DNA of 64,000 bases, from the NCBI GenBank assembly GCA_039566865.1, contig CM076958.1:11136501-11200500 (forward strand), given 5' to 3'. Below, in pieces: positions 33,001 to 45,937 of this stretch (its first letter is position 1; each line of letters begins with the position of its first letter). The stretch comes from Aurelia coerulea. Its lineage: Eukaryota > Cnidaria > Scyphozoa > Semaeostomeae > Ulmaridae. The translations under genes and the position numbers were made by a program. The notes below the pieces were generated by a model. The model did not search any database and was not told where the DNA came from. It worked only from the letters and a program-made list of their open reading frames with translations.

Positions 33001-35490
33001 CTTGCGTCGGAGGATTAGTCGCAATTGTCTCAGAGGATGTATCGTTTTTGATATTCGCTACAATTAATGTGGTTTCCTGATCATTACTCATCTCTTTATC
33101 GATATTACCTTCCACCATTCTGCTGCAATTTGGTACTTCGTTATTAGGACCAACACGTTTGGAATCACTCTTCAACAATGTTTTAGTACAGGTAGCAGCA
33201 GGCCTCTGACAATCTCCAATATCTTTTTGCTTACAGGACACAAGGGAACTCTTGCTTTGCTTCTTTCCTTTGGAGGTACTTTTAACTCCTGCGCTGACAG
33301 CAGACCCAGATTTGGTTGGCTTTTTGATAACATTATTTGGCGAATGTTGACGATTATCTTGTAAAACTTCCTCTGGTGCAGGCCTACTTATGGTAGTTAC
33401 TGAAATATTACCAATCATTGGCATCCCATCATTCCTCTTTTGAGCCACTTGATCTGCCACGGTTGAACTTTGTCCTGCCTCTTCGATACTAATACGTAGT
33501 GATGTACGTTGGCCATTTGTGACCTCCCTAGGCTTGCAATTGTCTAAACTTTCGTCAACAAATATTGATTGGGTTGTTGCAGGACAGATAGAATCTACAG
33601 AACTGCTTCTAGAATCGTTTTTAGTGGTACTAGACATATCAGTATCTCTTTTGTCAGATTCTTGTACATTTGCAGACTTCACACTGGTGGTCATTTTAGA
33701 TTGTCCACTTCTATCACTTGTAGATAATGACCCACTTTGGCTATTTGCAGTTTCAGGCATATCCTGTTCACTTAGCAAACATGCGAGGGTCTGCCTTCCT
33801 TCACCCCTTTCTCCTGTGATATCATTAGGATATTCTGCAATAATTTTCACCTTACTCGGTTTACCTGGAAACGTCGATCTATCGCCTGGTACCTCCAGTG
33901 AGGCAGCACTTGATTTTTGGGGATTCAACTCCTTACACAAATCATTGTCATTCTCACTCTCAAAGTTTTCAGTTCGAGATTTATCCTTAGAACACTCTGG
34001 GGCATCATGGGAAATTGCTAAAACATGACTCTTATCGTTATCGAAAGCACTATCGTCCACATCAAGAAATTTGTCGTCCTTAAAGACGCCGCCAGTTCTT
34101 TCGGTAGTAGTGTTAGTGATGAGGTTAAGGCTTTCACGTGGTCCTTTCAAAGTAGTCTTCGTTTCATCTTGGCCATCAGACAAGTCATTCAACTTTCCTG
34201 GCTTTCGTTTAGTGTAAGGTTTTGAACCCAATTGTTTCTCACCATCTTCTGTGTCGGTAAGTACTCCCGTTTGGACATCTCCGTAAATAGAAAAACTGGA
34301 AGCACCTTCTACAGTCTTCATACCTTCATTTTCTGGCAACTTGTTACTAGGAGATTTGCTGGCCATTTGGCTTTCGATGCTTGAAAAATTCAAGTCTGTA
34401 CATAAAGAATGTTCTGGTTGACTTTGAGAACTTGCGGATGCCGTATCTCCAGCAAGTTCACGAGAGGCTTCTGGCACATCCGTGCTTCTGCTATTTCCAA
34501 GTAGCTTGCTTTTTTTGGCTGAAGTCTGTTCATCACTCTCAATATTTCCATCAATAGGAATGTTTCCAACACAAACGCTAACACCTCCCTTGAGGTCATC
34601 AGGGCTAGTCTCTGTGTGATCTCCATTGTTTGAAACATCCATAGTATGCACTTCTGCATCAAATCCAAAAGATGATTCCGGATTAAAATTAGTAAAATCT
34701 CGATCACAATCGTCTAAGTTTGCATCACCTTGATCATTGTCATAATCATCATTACTATCACTAGAAAAGTCATCAACATTATCGCCGAGATCATCGTCAC
34801 TTGAAATCGATCCAAGGATTTGTGAGTCCCCTCTACTTTCTGCATCATCATTGGAACTACTGCACACCGAATAACTTCTTTCAAACCCATCAGGAACATG
34901 TGATGTATATTTGGTAGGCCGAACGTCATCTTCAAATTCCATAATTTGATCCATTTCGTGCTTAAGATCAGCTGTGCCCGGTAAAAGTTTTTTCTTAATA
35001 TCCGAAAGCAACGTTTGATCTAACTCCAAACAAAGATTGTTCCAGCTCTTGGACCGCCTTTTCCCAAACTCTGTGCATCCAATGTTTTCATTTGATTTTG
35101 CAATGCCTGAATCACTAAGATATCGTCTCCTTACCTTCTCTGCAATCAATAAATGCTGATTCCCCGGTTCAGAGTCCTCGTCAGAACTAAGGTGCTCTTC
35201 GGATATACTAATGTCTGGTATAGCTTGTTGCAAATTATCATAGTCTTTGCTTTCGCATATATCAGTATCCACAACTACAGCCTCTTCGCGATGAGTGCCT
35301 CCGTTCGTGCGGTGGCCTACTTTAGCTCTACGAGGGGCCGGCGATGGTGGAATGGGTGAGAGAGGAGGAGATGGAATAGCGAAGTCCTTTAAGAACTCTT
35401 GTGTGAATTTGTCATTCGTAGTATTAAATATTGCTGCTACTTCTTGGTCACTGTTATTGTCGTCTGTTATTTCATCATCTGATGTAATGC
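30087..35490 (-). CDS. ICE1: ICE1-like exon 10: long disordered central region
   Basis: A single 5,404-bp exon (phase 1 in, phase 2 out; acceptor ACACAG at 35491-35492, donor GTGAGT at 30086). It is open for about 1,800 codons. It starts with an acidic patch, then FLKDFAIPSPPLSPIPPSP, and continues as Ser/Thr/Asp/Lys-rich, low-hydrophobicity sequence with many basic clusters in the second half (KKRKASAIHDESPKRSLRKR). Near the end a degenerate T-A-G-N repeat occurs (about 30315-30460: VTAGHTNATAGNSETM). The last 70 residues become helical (LARLEQMILTVVAECAKVP, VIKVLFNLLPKAI) and lead into the conserved C-terminal domain. Such a giant disordered exon is characteristic of ICE1. Confidence 0.85.
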
Positions 35491-36300
35491 CTGTGTGAAA
35501 GAGTCATACCTCTATTAATAAATATGAATTCGTGCTGGGGTTAAATGGAGTTGATGACATCACGGCTCCGTCAAACAAAGCAGTAGCTAAATATCCTGGG
35601 TGAATCAGAAAATGTTTAGACGTTTTAAAGTCTGTAGCTCTCAAACAATTTATCAGATGCCTAGGAACTGATAACACCTTTGTGCCTAACATATCCACTT
35701 ATACAAGAATACTTACTTGTCAAGATCGGCCGTATCATTCTCAAATTGCATGAGATTTATTATAAAAATGCTTTATCTCAAAATCTTCCAAAACAGGCCT
35801 AAATCTCTGATCAAAATTGCTGGTGATCGACCTTGCTGTATTGGTATTGGATGTAGTAAAAGGAAAAACAACCTTCAATAACAATTTAATAACAGATTTC
35901 ATAGCTACTTTTAAATCTAATATAACCCATTAAGCAACTGCGAAAAAATCTACAAGCTTTAAGGATCCCTTAATCCCAAAATACAGAAATACATGCTATA
36001 CAGCAGTCACTTCCTGAAGAAAAATGATTTAGTTTAAAGCAATTCAAGATATGAATTTAAAGAAGTTGGATTGACATCTAGTGTCATCTGGCCCTCTTCA
36101 TTGAATTCACATCTAATCCTGGTTTAATCTAAGAAATTTGCTCATAAACTGGCTTCTTCGCGCAGTACGAAATAGTTTTAAAATATCGCTAAAAGGTTTA
36201 TAGGGATGCACGAAACAAATAAATGTATTTCAAAATTTGACGTTTGCTTCTGCACTTAATTTTGAAAAAAAAATTCAATATTTTTGGTTTAGTAAATTAC

Positions 36301-36368
36301 CTTTCTCAGATTTGTCAGATTCTGAATTGATCTCACAATCCTCTTGATTGATTTTCGACTTGCTCGAG
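36301..36368 (-). CDS. ICE1: ICE1-like exon 9
   Basis: 68 bp, acceptor TTCTAG, donor GTAATT; encodes SSKSKINQEDCEINSESDKSEK, acidic/Ser-rich. Only one frame is compatible with both neighbours. Confidence 0.65.
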
Positions 36369-37199
36369 CTAGAAAGAATCCGAAAATGTTAAAAAATTGG
36401 GGAAAAAAGACGCAAGGTCATGCTAAGTCAAAATATAAGAAAAATATTTCACATCTGTAAAATGACTTTGTGCAGATAGATTTTTAACTTTTTTATCACA
36501 ACGATTGCCTCTCTTCTCTTGTGGATGTTCAATTTTGACATGCGTGCATTTTAAAGTTAATTAGAAAAATCAGGAAGGTATATAAATTATCTGCATTTTT
36601 CATTTATGACGTCATCACACTTCTTAATCTTACACTATGTTGTCTATGAAATGGATTCTTCATGAAGTAGTGGAGATGTTTGAAGATAGCAATCTTACAA
36701 AATTTCATTTGATATGTAAATTTTACGTTATACTGTAGTAATTACAATCTGCACAATATTTTTCTTATGCACTGCACAAATATACCACAAATTTCTATAG
36801 TGCTACAGCCTTGTAAACAATAAAAAGTTAATGACTAGGCGCGGTAGAGTCGTCAATCGATAGCAAAAGATTGATTAGCAATGAGAACCTGGTCACGAAA
36901 TCATAATCCATCACCATCAAGCAAGAAAGCTTGCAAGAAGACAGCAGTTTCCCCCTATGCTAGCTAGATGCAGGTGAGAACTGGTTGAAGTCAGGACTGG
37001 ACAAATAACACAAATCAATGAAATAAGAAATTACATGTAAGGTAGACTTTTATCTCAACATAAGGTGACGCTCTCTAAACAAATTGGCGAACCACCTCAA
37101 CTAAATTCGAACAACCTAAACTTGAAATGGCATAAAAGTAATCAATTAAACAGAGGTGGAAAATGTGCGCGAAGCCGCGAAGCAGCTTCGCAGGAAGCT

Positions 37200-37440
37200 C
37201 TCTTGTCCGGAAGGAAGAAAAGGAGAGGAAAGAGAGAAAGCAAAATAGAAGGAAGGAAAAGAAAGGAAATGATGAAGGGAGGAGCGAAGAGATGAAAGGA
37301 AACAGGTTGGAAATAAAAAGGAGAGGAGGAAGGAAGAAGGATGGAGGGAACATAGGATGACAAAGAAAGCAAAAATTGAATATAAGAAGAGACAGGAAGG
37401 ACTAAAGGAAGGAAAGAATAAAAGAAAATCAATGTTTGGA
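37200..37440 (+). repeat. Polypurine (GGAA/GAAG-rich) low-complexity tract
   Basis: About 240 bp almost purely of A and G on the plus strand within an ICE1 intron. Apparent ORFs here are low-complexity artefacts. Confidence 0.8.
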
Positions 37441-37740
37441 TTGTCCTCTTTTCTTTTACAGTTTTGTGATCTCCAGAGGCTTTAAACGTAATTTCAGTTC
37501 CTAGTGGATTAACAACTACACTGAAATATGGGATCACAGAAAATTGATAAAACAATAGAAGGAAGAATTCTGGTGTGATGATCCTTCGCAGGAAAGCAAA
37601 TATTTTTTCCACCACTGCAATTAAAAGCAGCCTGAATCGTTTGCCATAATTTAAAAGCTATGTATACAATGTTGGGACAAATTGTGTCCCAATGGCTTGG
37701 ATAGTAGTACATTAAATCTAATGGAAGGACCAGTTTGATA

Positions 37741-38256
37741 TCGGGTGAGTCAAAAAAAGTTTTGACGTTTGGCGGGCTGTAGAATAAAATTAAGCAACCG
37801 ATAATCAAAACTGAAATGTTAATCTATCAGTGAAGAGCTAACTTAGATGTAAAAATTTTCTTTGGTAAAATCACTCACCATTTAGACCAAGAAATTACGA
37901 AAATGCTGGTAAGGGGTCTGTATGGGAATGACAATTCCATATTCGATTCTGGACCATGATTTACTTGCCATTAAAATTAAATTCAATATAGCTGTCCGTT
38001 TCAGAAATAAAATCTAAATTCCAATGGCAAGTAAATCATGGATCAGAATCGAACGTGAAATTCTCATTCCTATACAAACCCCTTACCAGCATTTTCCTCA
38101 TTTCTCGGTCTAAAATAGGAATGCTTTTACCAAACTAAATTTTCTACACTTAACTTAGCCTTTGAGTGATAGATTAACATTTCAGTTTTGACTATCGGTC
38201 GCGTATTTTTTATTCCACAGCCCGCCAAAGGTCTAAATTTTTTTCTACTCATCCGG
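37741..38256. mobile_element. MITE with TCGGGTGAGTC ends
   Basis: 516-bp palindrome, flanked by TA (37739-37740, 38257-38258). Arms share TTTGGCGGGCTGT, GGTAAGGGGT and the inverted ATGGCAAGTAAATCATGG centre. Its right end is 25 bp from the ICE1 exon at 38282. Confidence 0.8.
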
Positions 38257-38281
38257 TAGTACAATGGGCTAGAAAACTCAC

Positions 38282-38369
38282 CGCAAAGTTGGACCTTTCC
38301 GCCATTCCCTCTCATATGTATCCGTGGTCTTGGGTGTCGTTTTCTTGGTTTTCCTCTTCTTCTGTGGAC
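38282..38369 (-). CDS. ICE1: ICE1-like exon 8 with basic nuclear-localisation-like cluster
   Basis: 88 bp, acceptor GACAG, donor GTGAGT. The phase-compatible frame reads PQKKRKTKKTTPKTTDTYER, including KKRKTKK, a plausible nuclear localisation signal for a nuclear scaffold. Other frames are stopped or out of phase. Confidence 0.65.
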
Positions 38370-38968
38370 CTGTCATGTAACAACAAAATCCAATCTCGAG
38401 AATATAACCAGTGATCGACCAAGAAAACACCACTTAAAGCCGTGATTTTTGTAAAAGAGTGGTTTGTTGGCATGCACTTAGTATATTCATGCCTAGTTGC
38501 TAAGAGACCATACATAATCACAGTTTGTAGTGCGGCTAGGAAATTTTATACAAACGTTTTCAGCTGTTGATAAATAAAGCATGGTAATGTGGTTCTACCT
38601 GCTGCGACTTGTTTGTAGTTTGCGCAAAAATCAAATTCATGCATCACTTTAATCGTAAAACCATGAAAAATCTAATCAAGCTCAACTCAAAAATTGGTGC
38701 ATTTTAATTCGACAGGATACGCGGACAAAAAATCGATAAATAGTTGAATCTAACTGACTTAAATCTGAAATGTAGGTGACAGAATGCAACTGTCCACCTA
38801 CATGTTGAATAGGGTCTAATTTTGTCATTGTTTAATGATTGAAATTTCATAATTAATGCCATAGAACTAGCACGTGTTTTTCTTCAACTCCTTTGTTGAG
38901 GATGACACGAGTTTAAGTGCCAAAACGTTCTGCGTCTACATCTATCTATTTGAAATGTCGTAATTTAC

Positions 38969-39074
38969 CGGATTTGCCAAACACGGACTTATCGTTATCA
39001 CTAATTTGGATTGTTCGACCAAAACTACTGTTTTCACCGTCTTCGCCAATATTCGGTCTCAAATTAGATGTCAC
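38969..39074 (-). CDS. ICE1: ICE1-like exon 7
   Basis: 106 bp, acceptor TTTGTAG, donor GTAAAT; the exon that resolves the phase between 41853 and 38369. Encodes VTSNLRPNIGEDGENSSFGR then ISDNDKSVFGKSG. Confidence 0.65.
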
Positions 39075-39996
39075 CTACAAATGCCAGCGAATAACAACAA
39101 TAGAAGTGTTTTGCGAAGGTATTTTGCATAATCGCAAATCTCAGGAGACATGACATCTAATTTGAGACGGACTTTAGTCTTTTCATTTTGTCATCTTGAA
39201 GGTCAACAAATATGAAACTCTTCATTGTTACGCTAATAATAAAAATCATGATCAGGTTGCGATTTCCTAAGCATACTCTAGTTGCATTAAGCATAGACAG
39301 CTTTAAAGAACAGACATATATTGCTCTTTCACTTGCTACGTCACGTCGAAAAGTTTATTGACTTGGTTAAAGGCACACTGTCACGGATGTGATTAGCAAG
39401 GTCTTCAGATAAAATCAATAACGAAATATCTAATAGGGTTGTGTTCCACTAAGCCTTTATGCCTTGGCATTATGCCTTCTTTCCGGAATAAAAGGAGTCA
39501 GATAGTTAACATGGAATTTATTTCTCTGGCCAGTGAAATCTTATTTACCCAATCAGCGCCATGACAGTTTGCCTTCAAGCAAGTTTATTCATTGAAACTT
39601 TAAAGATATTTACTCTTCTTAGTTGTTTCCTTGAGATTGACAATCCCCTCCTGAAAGAAAATATGAAGTGGCTAAAGACCAACACTGCAAACTGAAATGT
39701 TCGAAGACCTATAGGAATTTCATGCTGCTATTCCTTTTAGTAAATGGAGATTTTACGGGGAGAAGCATGAGGAGTATCAAAAATATAAATCAAATATCAC
39801 CATGTTTGGATTATATTTTCTCTAAATTATCAGGTCATCACTAGTTATAATACGTTACCTCAAACAAGTTTAGAGTTAGAGACTTTAGGAACTGTAAAGC
39901 GCACTTGAAGATTTTACATCAAAACTGCGCTATGTTAAGTAACTAATTTGTAATTTGTAATTTGTAACAAGTTCAACCAAAATTGCTTCTGGCGTA

Positions 39997-40522
39997 CAGG
40001 GTGTCCCAAAAAAATTGTGTCCCGTTTGTCTGAAGATTGCGACAAAACGGCAAAAGATTCTCGCCAAACTTTTGCATGATGGTGCTCTTCAGATGTTTAA
40101 TTAAAGTTTGCAACCATCCCCATAAAAATCCGTTTTGTCTTGCTATTTTGCAGCGATAAATAGCTTTATGGAATGAAAATGAAACAGCAGCCCCCAATGT
40201 CATAGCTCTCGTGAAAATTCCGATAATCCTCAGAGAGTTCCACTATTTTTGACCTCACAGAAATTATTTCTTACCTCACGTGAAGATACTTATCACTGCA
40301 AAATAGTAAGACAAAATGGCCGAATGCTGGTTTCAGTCGTCAAGCAAATTTGGTCTTCTGAAGGTCGTAGCTCCATCATTTTTCAACGGATTTTTACGGG
40401 GATGGTAGCAAACTTTAATTGAACATCTGAAGAGCACCATCATGCAAAAGTTTGGCGAGAATCTTTTGCTGCTGTGTCGCAATTTTTAGACAAACGTGAC
40501 ACAATTTTTTTGGGACACCCTG
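39997..40522. mobile_element. Mariner-type MITE, CAGGGTGTCCC ends
   Basis: 526 bp, TA on both sides. Arms share TCTTCAGATGTTxAATTAAAGTTTGC and ACTTTTGCATGATGGTGCTC in inverted orientation. Intronic. Confidence 0.85.
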
Positions 40523-41304
40523 TACTTTGTATGGGATTCAATCACTAAAACACAGACAATCTTCATACATTTGCAGAACACTAACAGATTTCGGGAAGTA
40601 TAAGTCTTCGCTGTCCATCAATACATTATCATAGGAGCCTCATGGGGGCCTATTTAATTTTAGACACTCCACAGAGGGGGGCTTAAAAGAAAGTGGGCCA
40701 ATTGAGAGAAGCATAACGATGAAGCCAAAGGACAAGGCTATAAATGATAGGCTATTGAGTCTTTTAAATCATATTTTTCAGAATTAACTTACAATTTTCG
40801 AATTAAATACGCAAAATTGATGACATTTTAATATAAAACAATATAAAATTAACATTCAAAATGTTTTAGCTTGATAGATGGAGAACCTTCGGTAGCTGCT
40901 TGCATTGGTACTAGAAGGGGGCTTGATAGCGAGGGGGTTTAATTAAAATATTGGATCATTAAAAAGGGGCATAATACAGAGGGGTGCTCAATAGGGAAGG
41001 GGGATAATTTCAGGACTTTAGAAGGCTTCAGGAAAAGATTATGGAAACTATGACAGGAAAAAGAATGACATACAGAACCGTTAACTGAATGAAATAAAAA
41101 GATTCAACAATTTAAGATAACGTCCTAAATCTAACGACAAGAAGTTAGAAAGGGAAGGGATTTCCAAGCGACGTTCGCAACTGTGTCCTTGACCAACGAA
41201 ATAAGCAGTTCGGCCTTAGAATATTAATATGTTACTTTCGTAAGCAACGAAAAGAAGTATGTTCACTTTGTGTCAGAAGGAATCACTTTTTCATAATCAA
41301 TATA

Positions 41305-41731
41305 CAGTAAATCCCCGCATATAAGAACCTACTTTTTCGAGAGCCAGGCTGAATTAGGTTCTTATTTCAAAGGTTCTTAGATTTATTTCAGGGTATAAAG
41401 GTTCTTAATGGTATTTAAAGCCTCATTTTTGTAAATTTTTATCAAAGGATCATCAACAAGTCATCACCAAGAAATTTTAAAACATATCATTTCTTTTGGC
41501 AATATTATTATCAACTTTATACATATCTATTCTGAAGCTTAAAAATAGCAAGGGATGAGGTCCAAATTTTAACAGCCAATCAAAATTAACTTTATTACCC
41601 TTGTGATAAGAACATATTGGTTTATTGGTTTATCAAAAGTGAAACAGGTTCTTAATTACAAGGTGCACAATTCAGTAAATACAGCCTGCAGGTTCTTATT
41701 TTTGTAGGTTCTTATATGCGGGGATTTACTG
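41305..41731. mobile_element. MITE, CAGTAAATCCCCGCATATAAGAACC ends
   Basis: 427 bp flanked by TA; near-perfect terminal inverted repeats of about 30 bp. The word AGGTTCTTA recurs inside. The CAGT start is reminiscent of pogo/Tigger-type ends. Intronic. Confidence 0.85.
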
Positions 41732-41852
41732 TAAATCACAAATGAAAAATCTACACCTTGAGCCATATCACAACTTACTGGAATAGCTTTGGGACACTTT
41801 TTTCCAAAATATTAGAGAACACATATTCTAAAAAATGAAAATTATGCTTTAC

Positions 41853-41935
41853 CTGGCTTTTTGTTAGCTTTCCACTGATCTTTTCGAGTTGTCTGATTGC
41901 ATTTCTCTCTCCTTGTTCAGACTTCCGTTTAGCAG
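41853..41935 (-). CDS. ICE1: ICE1-like exon 6 (coiled coil)
   Basis: 83 bp, acceptor TTTCAG, donor GTAAAG; encodes AAKRKSEQGERNAIRQLEKI..., heptad-like and charged. Confidence 0.72.
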
Positions 41936-41999
41936 CTGAAAATCATAAAACATCATCAATGATTAAATAGAACATTTACTGCTTGCATAATCAAAGACT

Positions 42000-42118
42000 T
42001 TAAGTGCAAAAATGTTCGGCATGACAAACTTTCGGACAAAGACTTGTCCGAAAATTTGTTTGTACGAAATATGGAGTTGTCCGAAAATTTGTCACGCCGA
42101 ACATTTTTGCATAGATAT
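42000..42118. repeat. Short palindromic repeat with TTTGTCCGAAA words
   Basis: Begins AAGTGCAAAAATGTTCGGC and ends GCCGAACATTTTTGCA. Similar TTTGTCCGAAA words recur at about 43235-43345. Confidence 0.6.
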
Positions 42119-42244
42119 GCGCATGCGCAATTTGAATTGAATGCCAACAATAGGAAACAAGACAAGACATCTACCTGAAATCGAATCTTTTTTCTCTATC
42201 AATTCAATGTTAAAAAATCACAATTTACGAATTACCTAAGACTA

Positions 42245-42760
42245 CAAACGAGCTACCATACAATACTACAGAAACGATACCAAGGGGAGCAAAAGTTCAT
42301 GACTACCCCAGGGCCATCATATGAAGAACATAAACCTAAAATACGACTAAATATACAATAGACCCCCTAGCTATTCAGAAAAGAATTAGAATCGAGCGAT
42401 ATTTTGCGAAGTTTTGTAGAATTTTCGAATGCATGCAATAGTGATAGAGGCTCTATCGCCACTCGATCGAAAGTCGCGTATCAAATGTATAAGAATGACG
42501 CTCAATCCAGGCTTTTTTGTAGAATAGCTAAAAGGGTCTGTTACGAAAAGCTATATATAAGCAAAAGAATAGAGGAACGGGACTCAGCGACAGGAGACTG
42601 TACGAAAATGGACTTGGTATGGTGGTTGAGTTGCATTTAGCTAGATTTAAGTGATCTTAATTGAATCGACCGCTTGTGTGGATGTATTGTAGAGTCAAAT
42701 CGAGTATATTTCTGTTGATGTCATTTGGGAGGTCTTTATCACCATACAATAAAAGTTGCG
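42245..42760 (-). repeat. LINE 3' end copy 3, interrupted by a MITE
   Basis: 42660-42760 is the decayed ORF end and 42245-42360 is the tail, matching the copy at 15535-15790. Between them sits the 42361-42540 MITE (TAGACC...GGTCT ends). Confidence 0.6.
42361..42540. mobile_element. Second copy of the TAGACC...GGTCTA short MITE
   Basis: TA precedes GACCCCCTAGCTATTC; the right end reads GAATAGCTAAAAGGGTC. Same family as 28793-28977. Confidence 0.65.
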
Positions 42761-44788
42761 AATCTCCAGCAAATCACGAAAGATTATTGCAAACATGCAA
42801 AATTTTTGAAAAAACTGCTTCCAATCCAATCTTGTCATTGGTCAGAACATATGGTCAGAACAAATAACAACAACATCCTCATAATTGTCTATCACGATTT
42901 ACATGTTCTCATTATTGCTGGTGTAATTCGAAAATAATTAATATCAAAGTGGCCAAAATTGACGATGCTATCAAAAACGACATAGAACAAGAAGACCCAT
43001 TTGCAGATTTAAAGTGCCTATAACACCAACTACAATTTAAGGGTCTATGTAAGCACGTATACAAAAAAGTGACAAATACGAATAGGAACAAAAAAAATTA
43101 GTGAATTTCCTTGCTATTCTATTTTCGAAAATATAATGTTAAAAGGGACTTTGGGATATGATAGGGCTCTATTCCAAATTTCATAAAGGTGTTTTGTTTC
43201 AATATATCTAAAACCTGATGGGATTTTGCACAAATGATTCAAACACTTGTCAAAATTTTGTCCAAAATTTGTTTGTCCGAAATACCAAAAATGTGTCCGA
43301 AAATATTTTTGCCGAAGTTTATTGTCCGATATTTTATCCACCGAAACTTTCTTTACTTTATGTATGTTGCTTGTCAAGGATTTATTGAGTCGTTGGAACA
43401 ACGTTTTTGTCTTTTTAGTATTTTGTTCCTAGCAGAGAGAGTAATACTTTTTCACTCTTTTTTTAGAAGAATACTATAAATTTTCACCAGCCTCAATATT
43501 CTCAAGAAATTTGTCGTTTTGAGCCTTAACATATTCTTAAAGTATTCTTATTTTTTTCAAATCTGATGTGGTTTCAGGGGAACATAGTTCAAAGAAATGT
43601 CATATCATTATGAAGAAAAGGTCGAACGAAAGAAAAATTTAAGCAATTATAACAATAAGAAAGTTCTTAATGTGAATGACCTCCGGAAAGCCACCAAAAA
43701 AGGCAAGGTATTGAGATTTCGACCTGAATACCATGGCCCCATAAGAGCCCCGTAAGAGGGATCTCATCTTCTCAAAATTCGATCTTGTCTGGATTCTGAA
43801 GCTCTCTGCTACATTTTTTAGTGGTATTCAACGTTTCATAAAGTAAATCTAAGAGAGTTTGAACGTTTTTTCTTTCAAGATGTTAGAAACTTGCATGATC
43901 ATGGACCCTTCAAACCGATAGCTATAAATTACACTGATGTACAAGGTTAAAAAACGTTGTTATGGGCCTTCTAACTTACCAATGAAAGCTGCTTGTCAGT
44001 GAGCTGATTTCTTTATTCCGATCGCAAATAAAAGAAATTGAAAATTGAGAAACACCCCAACGCTGACCCCAACGATACTTGCTACGAGTCGAACCCAATC
44101 CACATATAGCGGTTGTCTATAAATAGGACAAAGAAACACCTAATCCCTCTATTGTTTTCTTTCGCATAGCTTTCATTCGCCACGAGCTGGATTATCAAAT
44201 ACAATAGGCTATTTATAAATCGATGAGATCTCATCTTTTAACTCAGGTTATTCACTTTAACAATCATAAACTTTTAAACACACTTTTTTTAAAAACGAGA
44301 TATGTCAGCCATGCGATTCTCTGTTATGAACATCGCAAAACAGGCAACTAATGGAAAATGAGACACAAATATGTGAGCTAAGACTGAGCAATATTCTTAT
44401 AATATTCTTGAAATTTGAATGATTCTGAGCCTGAATATTCTTATAAACAATATTCTTATAAAAAAAAGAGTGTAATATGAATACCCCAGAGACTGGAAAA
44501 AAGAAAAGGTCTGTTAGAGAGGTTCTGTAAATCAAATTAATTGAAACATGAGTTTGAAAGCTCCTTCAAGCCATGCTAGTAAGATTGGTCACACCTTTTA
44601 CAAGGACTGTTAGCAAACAAAATTCTTTATTGATACTAATATTAATACTCAAAAAGCTCCTGGATGTTTTGAACCTGACTAAATTACTGTGTTGCATTCT
44701 ACACTTCTTCTCTAACGCGTTTTTGCTCTGGTGTGAACCAACGTTAAGTGAAAGAAGCCTGTTCTAGAAGAACAACAACTAAAATTAC

Positions 44789-44847
44789 CTCTGACTTCTT
44801 TCAAACTTCCTTTCAATTTCTCCACTTCTTTTACTTTGGCTGCCAAC
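44789..44847 (-). CDS. ICE1: ICE1-like exon 5 (coiled coil)
   Basis: 59 bp, acceptor TTTCAG, donor GTAATT; encodes LAAKVKEVEKLKGSLKEVR, which resembles the LEAKVKKLQE-type coiled-coil segment I recall from vertebrate ICE1. Confidence 0.75.
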
Positions 44848-45054
44848 CTGAAAACAGACAATTACTTGCGAGGGTGAATTTGCATTTTTGAGCACCAAGC
44901 ACTGGCAGCGTAGAATTAGAGGAGACCTAATCAAGTTCGTGACCCCTTGTCATGACGCTCAGTGGTACAGGGCTTAAACTGGTCTCGAACACTGTCCGCC
45001 TGACTGTTCTGGCTGCAAGGTCAGAGGATTACACCACTGCGTCATAACACCTTA

Positions 45055-45472
45055 GGCCCGTTTTATAAGTCGTGCCGTGCCGTGCCGCGCCGTGCTGAAC
45101 CATAGAAATTTGAGTTCGACTGAAGCTCGACTTGGGGCGCCTCTGCTTTATAGGAAAAGCTTTCCCGTGCCGTGCCGCGCCGAAGTACAGTGACGCATGC
45201 GTATGTTGGGTATGGTTGGATTCCACATCCACAACAAACAATGGCTTTTGTCGTTGTGCGCATGTGTGACAATGCTGCGGCATGGCGCAACTGAAATTTG
45301 GTTTTATAAGTCGCACCGGGTCGACCCAGTAGAGATGCCTTTGGCATATGGTTCGACTCAGTCGAACCAAATGTCAATTTGGTTTTACAAGAGTCATACC
45401 GCGCCGAACCAGACAAAATTGTTCAAAATTCACTCGATTCGGCACGGCACTGCACGACTTATAAAACGGGCC
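45055..45472. mobile_element. MITE, GGCCCGTTTTATAAGTCGTGC ends, TTA duplication
   Basis: 418 bp with near-perfect ~25-bp inverted ends, flanked by TTA (45052-45054, 45473-45475), as in PIF/Harbinger-type insertions. Interior repeats GTGCCGTGCCGCGCC. Intronic. Confidence 0.85.
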
Positions 45473-45551
45473 TTAAAGAGAGGACAGTCTATAAACGAAA
45501 TGGATGAGATCATCAACATCATTTAAAACAGCGTACAGACGAGTAATTCAC

Positions 45552-45661
45552 CTGTTATTTAACGCTTCATTCTCTCTTTCCAGTTTCTTCGAACCAGTTT
45601 CAATGGTTGTTGACTTTTTATCGATTGCCATTGCAGAAAGTCGCAAATCATCAAGTTGGGC
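45552..45661 (-). CDS. ICE1: ICE1-like exon 4 (coiled coil)
   Basis: 110 bp, acceptor TTATAG, donor GTGAAT; encodes AQLDDLRLSAMAIDKKSTTI then SKKLERENEALNNR. Confidence 0.75.
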
Positions 45662-45937
45662 CTATAAGGGAAGAACATTAGATAATGAATGAAAATCAAG
45701 TGGAAAATTTACTCACTTCACCATAAAGCGTTACCAAGGCAACTTGATTTGCTCCTTGGTTAATAACCCAACAACAGGCCGCATTCATCAGCTCAAGCTG
45801 GTGATAGTAGAGGTTTAACTGTAGAATATTGGTAGGTAAAATTGAATCATGTATTAGCTCCTTAAACAAGGGCTCCCCTTCTTGCCTTGCTCTCTCTCAA
45901 CAGGGAAAACTCAAGGTAACTCTGCGTCCCACTCTAT

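Noticed and set aside
31491..34225. Open frames of 60-175 codons on the plus strand
   Set aside because: They mirror the minus-strand ICE1-like exon; Ser/Leu/Val-rich antisense of a Ser/Lys/Asp-rich protein.
37075..37615. Long open frames on both strands
   Set aside because: They arise from the AG-rich low-complexity tract at 37200-37440; composition alone explains them.
43480..44465. Direct repeats of TATTCTTGAAATTTG / GAGCCT words at both ends
   Set aside because: Too short and AT-rich to call LTRs or a TRIM; no primer site or target duplication seen.
45029..45526. Overlapping frames rich in GTA/RHG repeats
   Set aside because: They lie wholly within the GGCCCGTTTTATAAG MITE and reflect its GTGCCGTGCCGCGCC repeats.
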